Assembly: GCA_040222275.1 (NCBI GenBank)
Contig: JAVKDJ010000002.1
Coordinates: 310,001-374,000, forward strand
Origin: CAXBNB01 sp040222275
GTDB taxonomy: Bacteria; Bacteroidota; Bacteroidia; Cytophagales; Cyclobacteriaceae
DNA: 64,000 bases
Reading direction: 5' to 3'
Part shown: positions 1 through 8,804 of the stretch, piece by piece
Numbering within the stretch: the first letter of the stretch is position 1
Layout of the letters: each line of letters starts with the position of its first letter
Program-made: the position numbers and the translations under genes
Notes under the pieces: generated by a model
The model's database searches: none
What the model was told of the DNA's origin: nothing
Seen by the model: the letters and a program-made list of their open reading frames with translations, nothing else

Positions 1-1
1 A

Positions 2-304
2 TATATTCAGGAAGTATTTGAAACCACCAAAGACATCCCAAAATGTTTGAGGATTGTAAGCATAGCCAAATCAGCCCAGCGAAATAATCTGGCGAAAGAG
101 CTGCACAAAATCAAAGCAGAAACGTTATTGATATGGGGCCTGAATGATACCATTACCCCACCCATAGTAGCGCATGATTTCAACCGCATGATCAGCAATT
201 CCGAATTGCGGTTTATTGACAAGTGCTGCCATGCACCGATGATGGAGCACCCTCAACTTTTTAATGAGATTTTGGAAGAATTTTTAAATAAAAAAGTGGC
301 ATGA
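2..304 (+). CDS. alpha/beta hydrolase, C-terminal part (cut by window edge)
   Basis: The open frame enters from the left edge of the window, so only about the last 100 residues are visible. The segment LLIWGLNDTITPP is the typical strand and acid-loop region of alpha/beta hydrolases, with the D as the likely catalytic acid. The later CCHAPMMEHP segment carries the expected catalytic histidine before the terminal helix and F-x-N-E-I-L-E-E-F-L tail. The nucleophile elbow lies outside the window, so the substrate cannot be judged. The stop codon overlaps the next start by 4 bases (ATGA), implying translational coupling to the CBS protein. Confidence 0.8.
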   Translation, partial: YIQEVFETTKDIPKCLRIVSIAKSAQRNNLAKELHKIKAETLLIWGLNDTITPPIVAHDFNRMISNSELRFIDKCCHAPMMEHPQLFNEILEEFLNKKVA

Positions 305-966
305 CAGCCAAAGACCTTATCAACTATACCATCCCGCCACTAAAGCTTTCCGACAGCATCGAGAAAGCCCAGCAGTGGATGCGCGAGTTCCATACAAGGG
401 AATTCCCGGTAGTTGATGAAGGCAATTACTATGGCATATTCAGTGAGGCCATGATTTTTGACCAAAAAAACATCAGCCCAACTATCGCTGGTTATCAACT
501 CAAAGGCATAGGTGTGCATGTGTCACCTGAAGAACATTATTATGATATTCTGAAAAGATCGTATGCAGAAAACCTCAACCTAATTGCCGTGGTGAATGGC
601 AGTAATCAGTACGTCGGGGTTATTTCTATCCAGGATGTGGTGGAAGCGTTTTCAAAAATGTCTTCAATAAGAAGCCCGGGGACGATTATAGTCATTCCTA
701 TGAAACAAATCGACTATTCACTTACTGAAATCTCCAGGATTATTGAATCGGAATATGGCAAAATATTAAGCAGTTTTATAGAAAACCATCCCGATGATCC
801 TTCTATGATCCGGCTGACCATCAAACTCAATGTAGAAAACGCCAAAAATATCATTTCAGCACTGGAGAGGTTTGGGTTTATGATCTCGTCCATCTTCGGC
901 AGGGAGGATGAAGATGAAGTGGAAAAAGAGCGCCTCGATACCCTGATGAAGTATTTGAAAATCTGA
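301..966 (+). CDS. CBS-domain protein with C-terminal ACT-like domain
   Basis: A 221-residue cytoplasmic protein. Residues 1-125 form two CBS motifs; the second contains NLIAVVNGSNQYVGVISIQDV, the usual CBS strand-turn-strand pattern. Residues from about 128 to 205 (starting SPGTIIVIPM) look like an ACT-type fold. CBS pairs bind adenine nucleotides and usually act as energy or ligand sensors, but no catalytic domain is attached here, so the regulated partner is unknown. It overlaps the hydrolase by 4 bases and precedes NAD kinase by 46 bases, so it probably sits in one operon with both. Family assignment is firm; the biological role is inference. Confidence 0.85.
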   Translation: MTAKDLINYTIPPLKLSDSIEKAQQWMREFHTREFPVVDEGNYYGIFSEAMIFDQKNISPTIAGYQLKGIGVHVSPEEHYYDILKRSYAENLNLIAVVNGSNQYVGVISIQDVVEAFSKMSSIRSPGTIIVIPMKQIDYSLTEISRIIESEYGKILSSFIENHPDDPSMIRLTIKLNVENAKNIISALERFGFMISSIFGREDEDEVEKERLDTLMKYLKI

Positions 967-1012
967 GCCACCCGTCATATCAAATATTTAGTTAAATGAT
1001 ATACCCCAAAAA

Positions 1013-1888
1013 ATGAGGATAGCAATACACGGCCGGAAGATAAACAAAGAAAGCTATCCTTTTGTACAGGCAATATTTGAGGAACTGGCAAAGAGAAACG
1101 TTGACATCATAGTATCCAAAGCCTTTGTTGCCCAAAGCAATAGCTCCGGGCTCAATTTCGGCGACTTCCCAATTTATGAGGATGCCGGGCATATTAAAAA
1201 CGTGGATTATTTTTTCAGCCTTGGGGGAGATGGTACATTGCTGGAAACAGTAACCCATGTTGGAGCCTTCGAAATCCCCATTTTAGGAATAAATTTGGGT
1301 AGGTTAGGGTTTCTCGCAACTATTTCAAAAACCAACATCCAGGATGCCCTTGGTTTGTTCTTCGAAAAAAAATTCACCTTTGATGAAAGGATATTGATAC
1401 ACCTGGAAAGTGAAAATGGTGTTTTCGAAAACAATAATTTTGCCCTCAATGAAGTAGCGGTACTGAAGCGCGATACCTCATCCATGATAGCTGTCAACTG
1501 CCACATCAATGGTGAATATGTGAATACCTATTGGGCAGACGGTCTAATGGTATCAACCCCCACAGGCTCCACTGGTTACTCTCTGAGCTGTGGTGGTCCG
1601 CTAGTATTGCCACAATCCGACAATTTTATCATCACACCCATCAGCCCACACAACCTGAATGTCCGTCCTTTGATCGTATCAGGTTCGAGTGTTATTACCC
1701 TTGAGATTGATGGTGATGGCAGAAAATTCCTGACCTCACTAGACTCCCGGTCCTATACCCTCAACAATAAAGTAAAGTTGACCCTCAGAAGGGAGAGTTT
1801 CAAGGCAAGATTGATTAAACTGGAAGGCTACCATTTTTTCGATACCCTAAGGACTAAACTTAACTGGGGACTAGACATCAGAAACTAA
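1013..1888 (+). CDS. nadK: NAD kinase
   Basis: ATP-NAD kinase making NADP from NAD in the cytosol. The 291-residue length is normal. The GGDGT nucleotide-binding motif is at residues 71-75, the N146-E147 pair that contacts NAD follows, and the glycine-rich TPTGSTGYSLSCGGP segment that closes the active site is intact. It sits 46 bases after the CBS gene on the same strand. About 110 bases separate it from the next gene, where a new promoter-like -7 element is seen. Confidence 0.97.
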   Translation: MRIAIHGRKINKESYPFVQAIFEELAKRNVDIIVSKAFVAQSNSSGLNFGDFPIYEDAGHIKNVDYFFSLGGDGTLLETVTHVGAFEIPILGINLGRLGFLATISKTNIQDALGLFFEKKFTFDERILIHLESENGVFENNNFALNEVAVLKRDTSSMIAVNCHINGEYVNTYWADGLMVSTPTGSTGYSLSCGGPLVLPQSDNFIITPISPHNLNVRPLIVSGSSVITLEIDGDGRKFLTSLDSRSYTLNNKVKLTLRRESFKARLIKLEGYHFFDTLRTKLNWGLDIRN

Positions 1889-1925
1889 ATTATTCCTGCA
1901 TTTTTTATAACTAATACAATTTAAT

Positions 1926-1933
1926 TACTTTTG
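1926..1933 (+). promoter_or_regulatory. Bacteroidota-type -7 element TACTTTTG
   Basis: This octamer matches the TAnnTTTG element of the Bacteroidota primary sigma factor. It lies in the gap after nadK and 66 bases before the ATG at 1999, so it could start a transcript with a long leader. No convincing -33 TTG is placed at the usual distance, so this is a weak call. Confidence 0.35.
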
Positions 1934-1998
1934 TATCACTACTTTGCTATAGCTATGGATTGATTTAAAAAGTGTAGTGCTATGTTTGGTGTACTAAA

Positions 1999-3087
1999 AT
2001 GAAAAAATACATATCCATTTTATTGGTATTGCTTGTGGCTTTTTCTGTTGACCTTTTCGGCCAGAAAAGAAAGTATGGTATGAGTAGTAGTAAAAAGCAA
2101 ACTGCTTATCGTGGTGGCAAGGTCAATCATGGTGGTATTGGCATCAAACGATACTCAACTGTTGGTTTCAGTATCAACGCCATGAACTACTTCGGCGACA
2201 TCACACCAACACCATCCAGGTTCAGTACGGACGTAGCGTTTACCAAGCCAGGTGTAGGTATCACCTATTCCAGGGTGTTTCACCCGGCAGGGGTTTGGCG
2301 TGTTGGCTTAAACTATGGTACCTTGACCGGTGATGATTTTAATGCCGACCCCAGCGCACCACCCAGCCAGTACCTTTATCTTCGGAACTTGCATTTCAAA
2401 AATACAATTATCGAATTGTCATGGGGAATAGAATTCAACCTTATCCCAAACAATGGCGGTGCGAACAACAGGTTTCCATTGAACCCGTATTTGTTTTTGG
2501 GTATAGCAGCATTCAAGCACAACCCACAGGCCATAGCTCCGGAGTTTGACCTTTCCGGCAATCGGCTACCCGAAGCGGGACAGTGGGTAGATCTACAACC
2601 ATTGGGCACTGAAGGGCAAAATTTTGCGGGGGGAAAACCATACAGCCTGATACAATTGGCCATTCCGGTAGGTCTTGGCGTAAAAGTGAGGTTGCCCAAT
2701 AATTTTGATGCACATTTCGAATTGGGTTTCCGCCAGTTGTTTACAGACTATCTTGACGATGTGAGCGGAAGATATCCCAATCTTGCAGATTTTGGTGATG
2801 ACAACCTGGCCAGGGCCATGGCCGAAAGATCGCACGAGACAACAGCAGTGCTGGCAGGGCTACCTCGGGAGCCCGAACTGGTAGATCTAAACACCTGGTC
2901 TTTTACCAACTCTGAAACAGGGGCTACCGAATCCTATTTTGTTGGCCGCAACTTTGGTTATGACAATGAAACAGGCATTGGAGGTGTTAGGGGCGGCTCC
3001 AAACAAAAAGACCTTTACCTCATTACGCAGATGCGCTTAGTGTATATTTTTGGACAGGTGTCCAGAAAGAAAGCCAAATTCAGATAA
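1999..3087 (+). CDS. outer-membrane beta-barrel protein, DUF6089-like
   Basis: A 362-residue exported protein. Residues 1-21 are a signal peptide (MKKYISILLVLLVAFSVDLFG). The mature part has alternating hydrophobic strands rich in G, Y and F (for example GFSINAMNYFGDITP and FELGFRQLFTDYLDDVSG) and ends with strands of the form LYLITQMRLVYIFGQV. This is typical of the DUF6089/OmpA-barrel-like proteins that sit just upstream of uppS and bamA in Cytophagales. Its neighbour at 3117 belongs to the same broad class. A structural or assembly role in the outer membrane is inference; no catalytic motif is visible. Confidence 0.75.
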   Translation: MKKYISILLVLLVAFSVDLFGQKRKYGMSSSKKQTAYRGGKVNHGGIGIKRYSTVGFSINAMNYFGDITPTPSRFSTDVAFTKPGVGITYSRVFHPAGVWRVGLNYGTLTGDDFNADPSAPPSQYLYLRNLHFKNTIIELSWGIEFNLIPNNGGANNRFPLNPYLFLGIAAFKHNPQAIAPEFDLSGNRLPEAGQWVDLQPLGTEGQNFAGGKPYSLIQLAIPVGLGVKVRLPNNFDAHFELGFRQLFTDYLDDVSGRYPNLADFGDDNLARAMAERSHETTAVLAGLPREPELVDLNTWSFTNSETGATESYFVGRNFGYDNETGIGGVRGGSKQKDLYLITQMRLVYIFGQVSRKKAKFR

Positions 3088-3116
3088 TAATTCGCACTTT
3101 ATCTTGTTTACAAGTT

Positions 3117-3821
3117 ATGTTAAAACTTATCAAGTGGCCGATTCTATCGGCCATTATTTTATGCTCTTTTGGCCTCAATGCCCAACTGATTGAGTTCGGA
3201 GGTGGAATTGGTGCAACCAGCTACGCCGGGGATTTGTCGAGGGGAATAAAAATGGCGAATCAGAATGTTGGTTTCCAATTTCATTACAGAATGAACCTGA
3301 GCAAAATTGTAAGCACTAAGTTTAGCACCACTTTTGGAAAATTGTCAGCATCCGATGATTCGCCAATAGACCCGGCAGCCGACCTCCGTCAGGCTTCATT
3401 CAGCAGGTCCATCATGGAAGGGGCCGCTGTATTCGAATATCACTTTCTCGACTACAAAAACGAAAAGTCTCACGTGAGGTGGTCTCCATACGTATTTGCG
3501 GGGTTTGGTTTTTTTAAAATATTTGGGGTGGATCCGGAAGTCGATGAATTCAGCAACATTCAACCAGTGCTGCCATTTGGGCTAGGGTTTAAACACCTGG
3601 TGGGCAAAAGGTTCAGTATAGACCTGGAGCTGGGCGCACGAAAAATATTCTTCGATACAATCGACGGTGTATCTGATGGTGACATTTTTGACAAGAACTA
3701 TCAATACGGAAACCCAAACGACCAGGATTGGTATCATTATGCAGGCATTTCATTGAGCTATATTTTATACAATATCCCCTGCTTATACAAGTACATTCCC
3801 AATAAGTCAATATATAATTAA
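3117..3821 (+). CDS. outer-membrane beta-barrel protein, DUF6089 family
   Basis: A 234-residue protein with a signal peptide (residues 1-22) followed by barrel-like strands. The opening IEFGGGIGATSYAGDLSRG is the characteristic start of DUF6089 barrels. Later strands include VRWSPYVFAGFGFFKIFG and FSIDLELGARKIFFDTIDGVSD. It starts 29 bases after the previous barrel gene and precedes uppS by 74 bases, so all may be co-transcribed with bamA. The position in a cell-envelope operon suggests a surface or assembly role, but the molecular function is not known from the sequence. Confidence 0.8.
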   Translation: MLKLIKWPILSAIILCSFGLNAQLIEFGGGIGATSYAGDLSRGIKMANQNVGFQFHYRMNLSKIVSTKFSTTFGKLSASDDSPIDPAADLRQASFSRSIMEGAAVFEYHFLDYKNEKSHVRWSPYVFAGFGFFKIFGVDPEVDEFSNIQPVLPFGLGFKHLVGKRFSIDLELGARKIFFDTIDGVSDGDIFDKNYQYGNPNDQDWYHYAGISLSYILYNIPCLYKYIPNKSIYN

Positions 3822-3895
3822 ACTTATTATTCCATATCACTGAAAAAATACTCAACTTTGTGCCTTGTTTTTTGGCCGAGGGCCAATAAGAAGGC

Positions 3896-4633
3896 ATGAA
3901 AGAGAAGATTGATCCGCTAAAAATACCCCATCACATAGCTGTAATAATGGATGGAAACGGGAGGTGGGCCAAAAGCCGGGGAGCTTCCAGGATATTTGGC
4001 CACAAAAATGCCATCAAGGCCGTCAGGGAGACGACCGAGTGCAGTGCGGAGCTTGGGGTAAAATTCCTTACACTTTATGCTTTTTCTACCGAAAACTGGA
4101 ACAGGCCCAAGAGTGAAGTGGATGGCCTGATGTCGTTGCTGGTATCTACTATTAAGAAGGAAATACCGACCCTGATGAAAAACAACGTCAGGTTGCAACC
4201 AATTGGCAACATATCGCATTTACCACAAGAAGCCCAAATCAATCTTGAAGAGGGAATCAAACAAACCTCAGGCAATACCGGGATGACTTTGATATTGGCC
4301 TTGAACTATAGTGGGAGACAAGAAATTTGCAACGGAGTGCTGTCTTTGGTTTCAGATATAGAAAACAATAAGATCAGGAAGGATGATATTTCGGAAGCCC
4401 TGATCTCGCAATATTTATACACCAGGGATATTCCTGATCCTGAATTAATGATCCGCACAAGCGGTGAAAACAGGGTCAGTAATTTTTTACTTTGGCAGAT
4501 GGCTTATACGGAGTTTTATTTCACAGATACCCTGTGGCCAGACTTCAGAAAAGAACATCTGTACGAGGCAATTGTTGACTATCAGGCCAGGGAACGACGG
4601 TTTGGCCAAACCAGTGAACAGTTGTTAAAATAA
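3896..4633 (+). CDS. uppS: isoprenyl transferase (undecaprenyl diphosphate synthase)
   Basis: Cis-prenyltransferase making the C55 lipid carrier for peptidoglycan and O-antigen. The 245-residue length is standard. MDGNGRWAK is at residues 18-26 with the catalytic D19. The later motifs TLYAFSTENW, NYSGRQEI and PDPELMIRTSGENRVSNFLLWQ follow in the family order; the last contains the pyrophosphate-binding arginines. It lies 22 bases upstream of bamA, a classical envelope pairing (uppS-bamA-skp) in Bacteroidota. Confidence 0.97.
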   Translation: MKEKIDPLKIPHHIAVIMDGNGRWAKSRGASRIFGHKNAIKAVRETTECSAELGVKFLTLYAFSTENWNRPKSEVDGLMSLLVSTIKKEIPTLMKNNVRLQPIGNISHLPQEAQINLEEGIKQTSGNTGMTLILALNYSGRQEICNGVLSLVSDIENNKIRKDDISEALISQYLYTRDIPDPELMIRTSGENRVSNFLLWQMAYTEFYFTDTLWPDFRKEHLYEAIVDYQARERRFGQTSEQLLK

Positions 4634-4655
4634 TTGAAAAAGTAATAACTACAGA

Positions 4656-7331
4656 ATGCGCTTAAAAATTACATTTTTAGTATCTGCATTGATATTTTCA
4701 ACTCTATCTTTTGCGCAAATACGATATGGTGCCAAGCAGCCCTCATCTGACAACATCAGCATGAGCTACTCCAATCCCCAGGTCTATGAAATTGCGGAAA
4801 TCAAAATTGAAGGTTCGGAATTTTTGGATTCTAATGCCCTTACCTCCATATCAGGACTGAAAGTTGGTGACAAAATCAAAATACCTGGTGACAATATAAG
4901 TGGTGCCATCAGAAAACTGTGGAAACAGGGACTAATCGGTGATATTAAAATCTATGCTTCGAAAGTAGAAAACGGTAAAGTGTTCCTAACAATCGAATTG
5001 GCCGAAAGGCCAAGGCTGAGCAAGTTTAATTTCACGGGCATCACCAAAAGCCAGGAATCTGAAATAAGGGAAAAGATCAACCTTATCCGTGGACGTGTAA
5101 TGACAGATGCCATTATAAAAAATGCGGAACTGACGGTAAAAAAATATTTTGCTGAAAAGGGCTATCTAAATACTACTGTGGATATCACCTATGTGAAAGA
5201 TACTATTCTCAGCAACAATGTTATCCTGGAAGTTGGAGTGGACAAAAAGAGAAAGGTAAAAGTGCACGACATCAATTTTTACGGAGATGAAAACTTTTCG
5301 GCATCCAGGTTGAAAAAGAAGTTGAAAAATACCGGTGAAAGGGTGAGGCTCAAACTGCTCAGCGCTCTCATTTCAAAAACAATCCAATTCATCAAGAGTG
5401 GGGAGCAAAAAAGGCCGTTGGTGGATTCCTCAGCCCTGGTTTCCCGTGATGGTTTCAAAAGCTTTCTCAACAGCAACGTAAAGCTGAATTTCTTCAAATC
5501 TTCGAAGTTTGTAAAAGCAAAATATGAGGAAGACAAGGAAAGCCTTATCTCCTTTTACAACTCAAAAGGATATCGCGATGCTGAAATTGTCTCCGACACA
5601 TCATACAGGTATGATGACAAGTCCATTGATATCGATTTTCATGTAAACCCTGGCATCAAATATTACTTCAGGGATATCATGTGGAAAGGCAACTATGTAT
5701 ATGAAGATGAATACCTCGACAGGATATTGGCCATAGAAAAGGGGGATGTGTATGATTTGGAGTTGCTGGACAAGAAACTACAGTTCAACCCGAATGGCCT
5801 GGACGTAAGCTCCCAATACCTCGACAATGGTTATTTGTTTTCGAACATTACGCCCGTTGAGGTAAAAATAGAAGGAGATTCTGTAGATATTGAGATGAGG
5901 GTATTTGAAGGGGCCAAAGCCAAAATAAACAAGGTATATGTAACTGGTAATGACAGGACCAATGACCATGTGATCATGCGGGAAATCAGGACATTGCCCG
6001 GCCAGTATTTTAGCCGCGCAGAGTTGATACGTACACAGCGTGAACTCTCACAGCTGGGATATTTCGACCCTGAGCAGGTATCCCCTAATCCCATTCCAAA
6101 CCCGGCAGATGAAACAGTAGATATAGAATGGTCGCTGGTAGAACGACCAAGTGATCAGATCGAATTGTCCGGTGGCTGGGGAGGTACTTTTGGTTTTGTT
6201 GGAACTTTAGGGCTTATATTTAATAACTTCTCGCTTAGGAATATTCCCAACTTCGACAAATGGCGACCCCTGCCTGTAGGAGATGGGCAAAAGCTCTCCC
6301 TCCGCTTTCAAGCGAATGGCCGCCAGTTCCAGAGCTATTCTACAAGCTTCTCAGAGCCCTGGTTGGGTGGTAAAAAACCCAACTCATTTGGGGTAAGCTT
6401 CAATTATTCCGTTCAGCGCTCTATCAACTTCATTACGGATGAGACCCTGGGATCATTGAAAGTATTGGGTGCCACAGTCAGTCTGGGGCGCAGGGTGAAG
6501 TGGCCGGATGATTACTTTACAGTAAGCAATTCCGTGTCGTACCTCAACTACGACCTGTTCAACTTTGGGCAGTCGCTGGGTTTCAGCTCGGGTGTTGCAA
6601 ACAACTTTACCTTCAATACCACCATAGCAAGAAATAGTATCGACAACCCAATGTTCCCACGAGGCGGTTCGTCCGTATCATTGAACATTGCCCTTACACC
6701 TCCTTTTTCATTGTTTAGGGACATCAATTATGAAACAGCCCCAAATGTGGAAAAGTACAAATGGGTGGAATATCACAAATGGATGTTTGATGCAAAATAT
6801 TACCTGAAACTTGTTGGCAACCTGGTATTGGAGTCCAGAGGCCACATCGGGGTAATTGGCCAGTACACCAACAAAGCCGGAATTGGGCCTTTTGAAAGAT
6901 TCCAATTGGGAGGTGATGGCCTCACCGGAACCAACTTCCTGCTTGGCAATGAGGTAATCGGACTGAGGGGATACCCAAACAACTCCATAGTGCCTAATGA
7001 CGACTCGGGAACTCCCAACGACCGCAGCGATGATATTCGCGGGGGAACGATATTCAACAAATATGTAATGGAGCTAAGGTACCCCGTATCACTCAACCCT
7101 TCGGCCACCATATATGTACTTGCTTTTGCCGAGGCAGGAAACAACTGGAACAAATTTAGCGACTTCAATCCCAACGTATTGAAAAAATCAGTTGGTTTTG
7201 GGGCAAGGATATTCATGCCTGCATTCGGATTGTTAGGATTAGACTGGGGATACGGCTATGATGACGACCCTTCTACCGGACAAAGAAGCGGGGCTCAGTT
7301 CCACTTCTCCATTGGGCAATTATTGAGGTAA
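4656..7331 (+). CDS. bamA: outer membrane protein assembly factor BamA
   Basis: Omp85-family insertase that folds beta-barrel proteins into the outer membrane. At 891 residues it is longer than the proteobacterial form, as is common in Bacteroidota. A signal peptide covers residues 1-20. POTRA repeats run from about residue 45 to 450; examples are VYEIAEIKIEGSEFLDS and AKINKVYVTGNDRTNDHVIMREI. The 16-strand barrel begins near residue 505 (ELSGGWGGTFGFVGTLGL) and includes a GPFERFQLGGDGLTG segment and the conserved RGY of the inward loop (IGLRGYPNN). The protein ends HFSIGQLLR, without a terminal aromatic residue. It follows uppS and precedes two Skp-like chaperones. Confidence 0.97.
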   Translation: MRLKITFLVSALIFSTLSFAQIRYGAKQPSSDNISMSYSNPQVYEIAEIKIEGSEFLDSNALTSISGLKVGDKIKIPGDNISGAIRKLWKQGLIGDIKIYASKVENGKVFLTIELAERPRLSKFNFTGITKSQESEIREKINLIRGRVMTDAIIKNAELTVKKYFAEKGYLNTTVDITYVKDTILSNNVILEVGVDKKRKVKVHDINFYGDENFSASRLKKKLKNTGERVRLKLLSALISKTIQFIKSGEQKRPLVDSSALVSRDGFKSFLNSNVKLNFFKSSKFVKAKYEEDKESLISFYNSKGYRDAEIVSDTSYRYDDKSIDIDFHVNPGIKYYFRDIMWKGNYVYEDEYLDRILAIEKGDVYDLELLDKKLQFNPNGLDVSSQYLDNGYLFSNITPVEVKIEGDSVDIEMRVFEGAKAKINKVYVTGNDRTNDHVIMREIRTLPGQYFSRAELIRTQRELSQLGYFDPEQVSPNPIPNPADETVDIEWSLVERPSDQIELSGGWGGTFGFVGTLGLIFNNFSLRNIPNFDKWRPLPVGDGQKLSLRFQANGRQFQSYSTSFSEPWLGGKKPNSFGVSFNYSVQRSINFITDETLGSLKVLGATVSLGRRVKWPDDYFTVSNSVSYLNYDLFNFGQSLGFSSGVANNFTFNTTIARNSIDNPMFPRGGSSVSLNIALTPPFSLFRDINYETAPNVEKYKWVEYHKWMFDAKYYLKLVGNLVLESRGHIGVIGQYTNKAGIGPFERFQLGGDGLTGTNFLLGNEVIGLRGYPNNSIVPNDDSGTPNDRSDDIRGGTIFNKYVMELRYPVSLNPSATIYVLAFAEAGNNWNKFSDFNPNVLKKSVGFGARIFMPAFGLLGLDWGYGYDDDPSTGQRSGAQFHFSIGQLLR

Positions 7332-7386
7332 TAAACAATAAGTATCAAATTAAAACGATTATATAGGCAGCAATTGAGTAATTTTA

Positions 7387-7455
7387 ACGGGACAAGCCCC
7401 TATCGATCATCCAATACGCAAGTAAGTACGCCTGGTCCAAACGGGAAAAGCCCCT
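7387..7455 (+). repeat. pair of 15-base direct repeats between bamA and the first skp
   Basis: ACGGGACAAGCCCCT at 7387-7401 recurs as ACGGGAAAAGCCCCT at 7441-7455, one mismatch, 54 bases apart. Each copy can fold a tiny GGG/CCC stem over a 5-base loop. They occupy the 149-base gap before the ompH start, so they would lie in the intercistronic RNA or the leader of that gene. No known regulatory element is recognised. Confidence 0.4.
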
Positions 7456-7480
7456 CAAAGCAATAAATCCTTTTACAATC

Positions 7481-8041
7481 ATGAGAACAAAATATATCCT
7501 GCTAAAAGTATTATCTCTGTGCTTGTTTCTTTTCGTTTTCGATTTAAATGATACATTTGCACAAAAATTTGGATATGTTGATACCGACTATGTGCTGAAC
7601 AAAATGCCTGAGTATCAAAAGGCTAAAGAAGAAATCAGCAAAGTGTCCTTGTTGTGGGAAGAAGAAATCCAGACCATGTACAAGGAAATACAGGAAATGG
7701 AGTCGGCACTGCAAGCAGAAGAAATCCTGCTGACCAAGGAGATGAAAGACGAAAGGTCAGTAGAAATAAGTGAAAAATGGGATGAAGTGAAGCAATACCA
7801 AAAAAAGGTATTTGGTTTTGAAGGCTTGTTTTTCCTAAAGAAAAAAGAACTGATAAAGCCGGTTCAGGACAAGGTGTTTGAGGCAGTAGAAAAAGTAGCT
7901 AAAAACCACCGCCTTAGTATTGTATTTGACAAGTCCGGCGACCTGGTAATGATATACACAGACCCAATACACGATTACACCGATTATGTTTTGGAGGAAT
8001 TGAATTTAGGTGATAAAAACGATGTAATAAGTAATAACTAA
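7481..8041 (+). CDS. OmpH/Skp family periplasmic chaperone (copy 1)
   Basis: A 186-residue exported protein with a signal peptide to about residue 27 (…DLNDTFAQ). The mature start KFGYVDTDYVLNKMPEY is the hallmark of OmpH/Skp proteins. It is followed by a long charged helical hairpin (residues about 45-125) that would form the tentacles of the trimeric chaperone. The C-terminal strand region (LSIVFDKSGDLVMIYTDP) closes the body domain. Placed directly after bamA and before a paralogue, it likely delivers unfolded barrel proteins to the Bam machine. Confidence 0.93.
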   Translation: MRTKYILLKVLSLCLFLFVFDLNDTFAQKFGYVDTDYVLNKMPEYQKAKEEISKVSLLWEEEIQTMYKEIQEMESALQAEEILLTKEMKDERSVEISEKWDEVKQYQKKVFGFEGLFFLKKKELIKPVQDKVFEAVEKVAKNHRLSIVFDKSGDLVMIYTDPIHDYTDYVLEELNLGDKNDVISNN

Positions 8042-8053
8042 TTGAATTAAACC

Positions 8054-8590
8054 ATGAAAATCAAATCATTAAGTTTTGTTTTTGTATTTACACTATTGGC
8101 TTGTTATTCACAGGCTCAAGAGTTTAAAATAGGATACACAAACGTTGAATATATTTTGAGCTTGATGCCAGAACTAAAAGGTGTAGAAGCAGAATACAAA
8201 GCATTCGAAACACAGCTTCAAAATCAAATCGAAGCAAAAGGAAAAGAACTGCAAACCAAAATACAGGAGTATCAGTCAAGTGCGCAAACCATGACTGAGT
8301 TGGTAAGGGCCGATAAAGAAGCAGAATTGCAAGGGTTGCAGACCCGTTTTCAAAACTTCCAGCAAGAAGCACAAAAGTCCGCTTCAAAAAAGCAGAGCGA
8401 ACTATTTGCGCCATTGTTTGACAAAATTGGAAAAGCCATCAAAGAAGTTCAGGCTGAAAGTGGCTATGCCATGATTTTGAGCACAGGTACCCAGGGTCTG
8501 GACGTGGTACTGGCGGCAGATGAAAAATATGATGTAAATGACCTCATATTCAAAAAACTGGGGATCAACCCTCCGGCTGCCCAAAAATAA
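8054..8590 (+). CDS. OmpH/Skp family periplasmic chaperone (copy 2)
   Basis: A 178-residue paralogue of the preceding gene, 12 bases downstream. A signal peptide ends near residue 21 (LLACYSQAQ). The mature domain begins FKIGYTNVEYILSLMPELK. The Q/E/K-rich helical hairpin spans about residues 50-120, and the C-terminal YAMILSTGTQGLDVVLAADEKYDVNDLI is the typical Skp tail in Bacteroidota. The tandem arrangement is common in this phylum. A terminator follows immediately, closing the envelope gene run. Confidence 0.95.
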   Translation: MKIKSLSFVFVFTLLACYSQAQEFKIGYTNVEYILSLMPELKGVEAEYKAFETQLQNQIEAKGKELQTKIQEYQSSAQTMTELVRADKEAELQGLQTRFQNFQQEAQKSASKKQSELFAPLFDKIGKAIKEVQAESGYAMILSTGTQGLDVVLAADEKYDVNDLIFKKLGINPPAAQK

Positions 8591-8612
8591 TCACCTACAA
8601 AACTATTCAACG

Positions 8613-8636
8613 AACCCGCTTTCAGCGGGTTTTTTT
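8613..8636 (+). terminator. Rho-independent terminator after skp copy 2
   Basis: AACCCGC and GCGGGTT form a 7-bp stem around the loop TTTCA, followed by a run of T. It starts 22 bases after the stop of the second skp gene and marks the end of the uppS-bamA-skp transcription unit. Confidence 0.9.
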
Positions 8637-8654
8637 GTTTCTACCTGTCCAAAA

Positions 8655-8673
8655 ATTAGGCCTATCGCCTAAT
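8655..8673. repeat. short perfect hairpin
   Basis: ATTAGGC and GCCTAAT form a perfect 7-bp stem around CTATC. It lies between the skp terminator and the promoter region of the next gene. No T tract follows, so it is not a second terminator; a role as an operator is possible but unsupported. Confidence 0.3.
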
Positions 8674-8804
8674 GGCACAATTCACCTAAGGATTTGTCAT
8701 TTCACTATTTAGTAATTTGCCAGATTGATTACATTTGTTAAAAAGACAGGCAATTTAAGTCTGGTTAAAGTTTGTTCAATTAGCCATAAGGAAAATCAAC
8801 GAAT

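Noticed and set aside
6800..7216. 138-codon frame antisense to the bamA barrel
   Set aside because: Shadow of the BamA coding sequence with no recognisable features.
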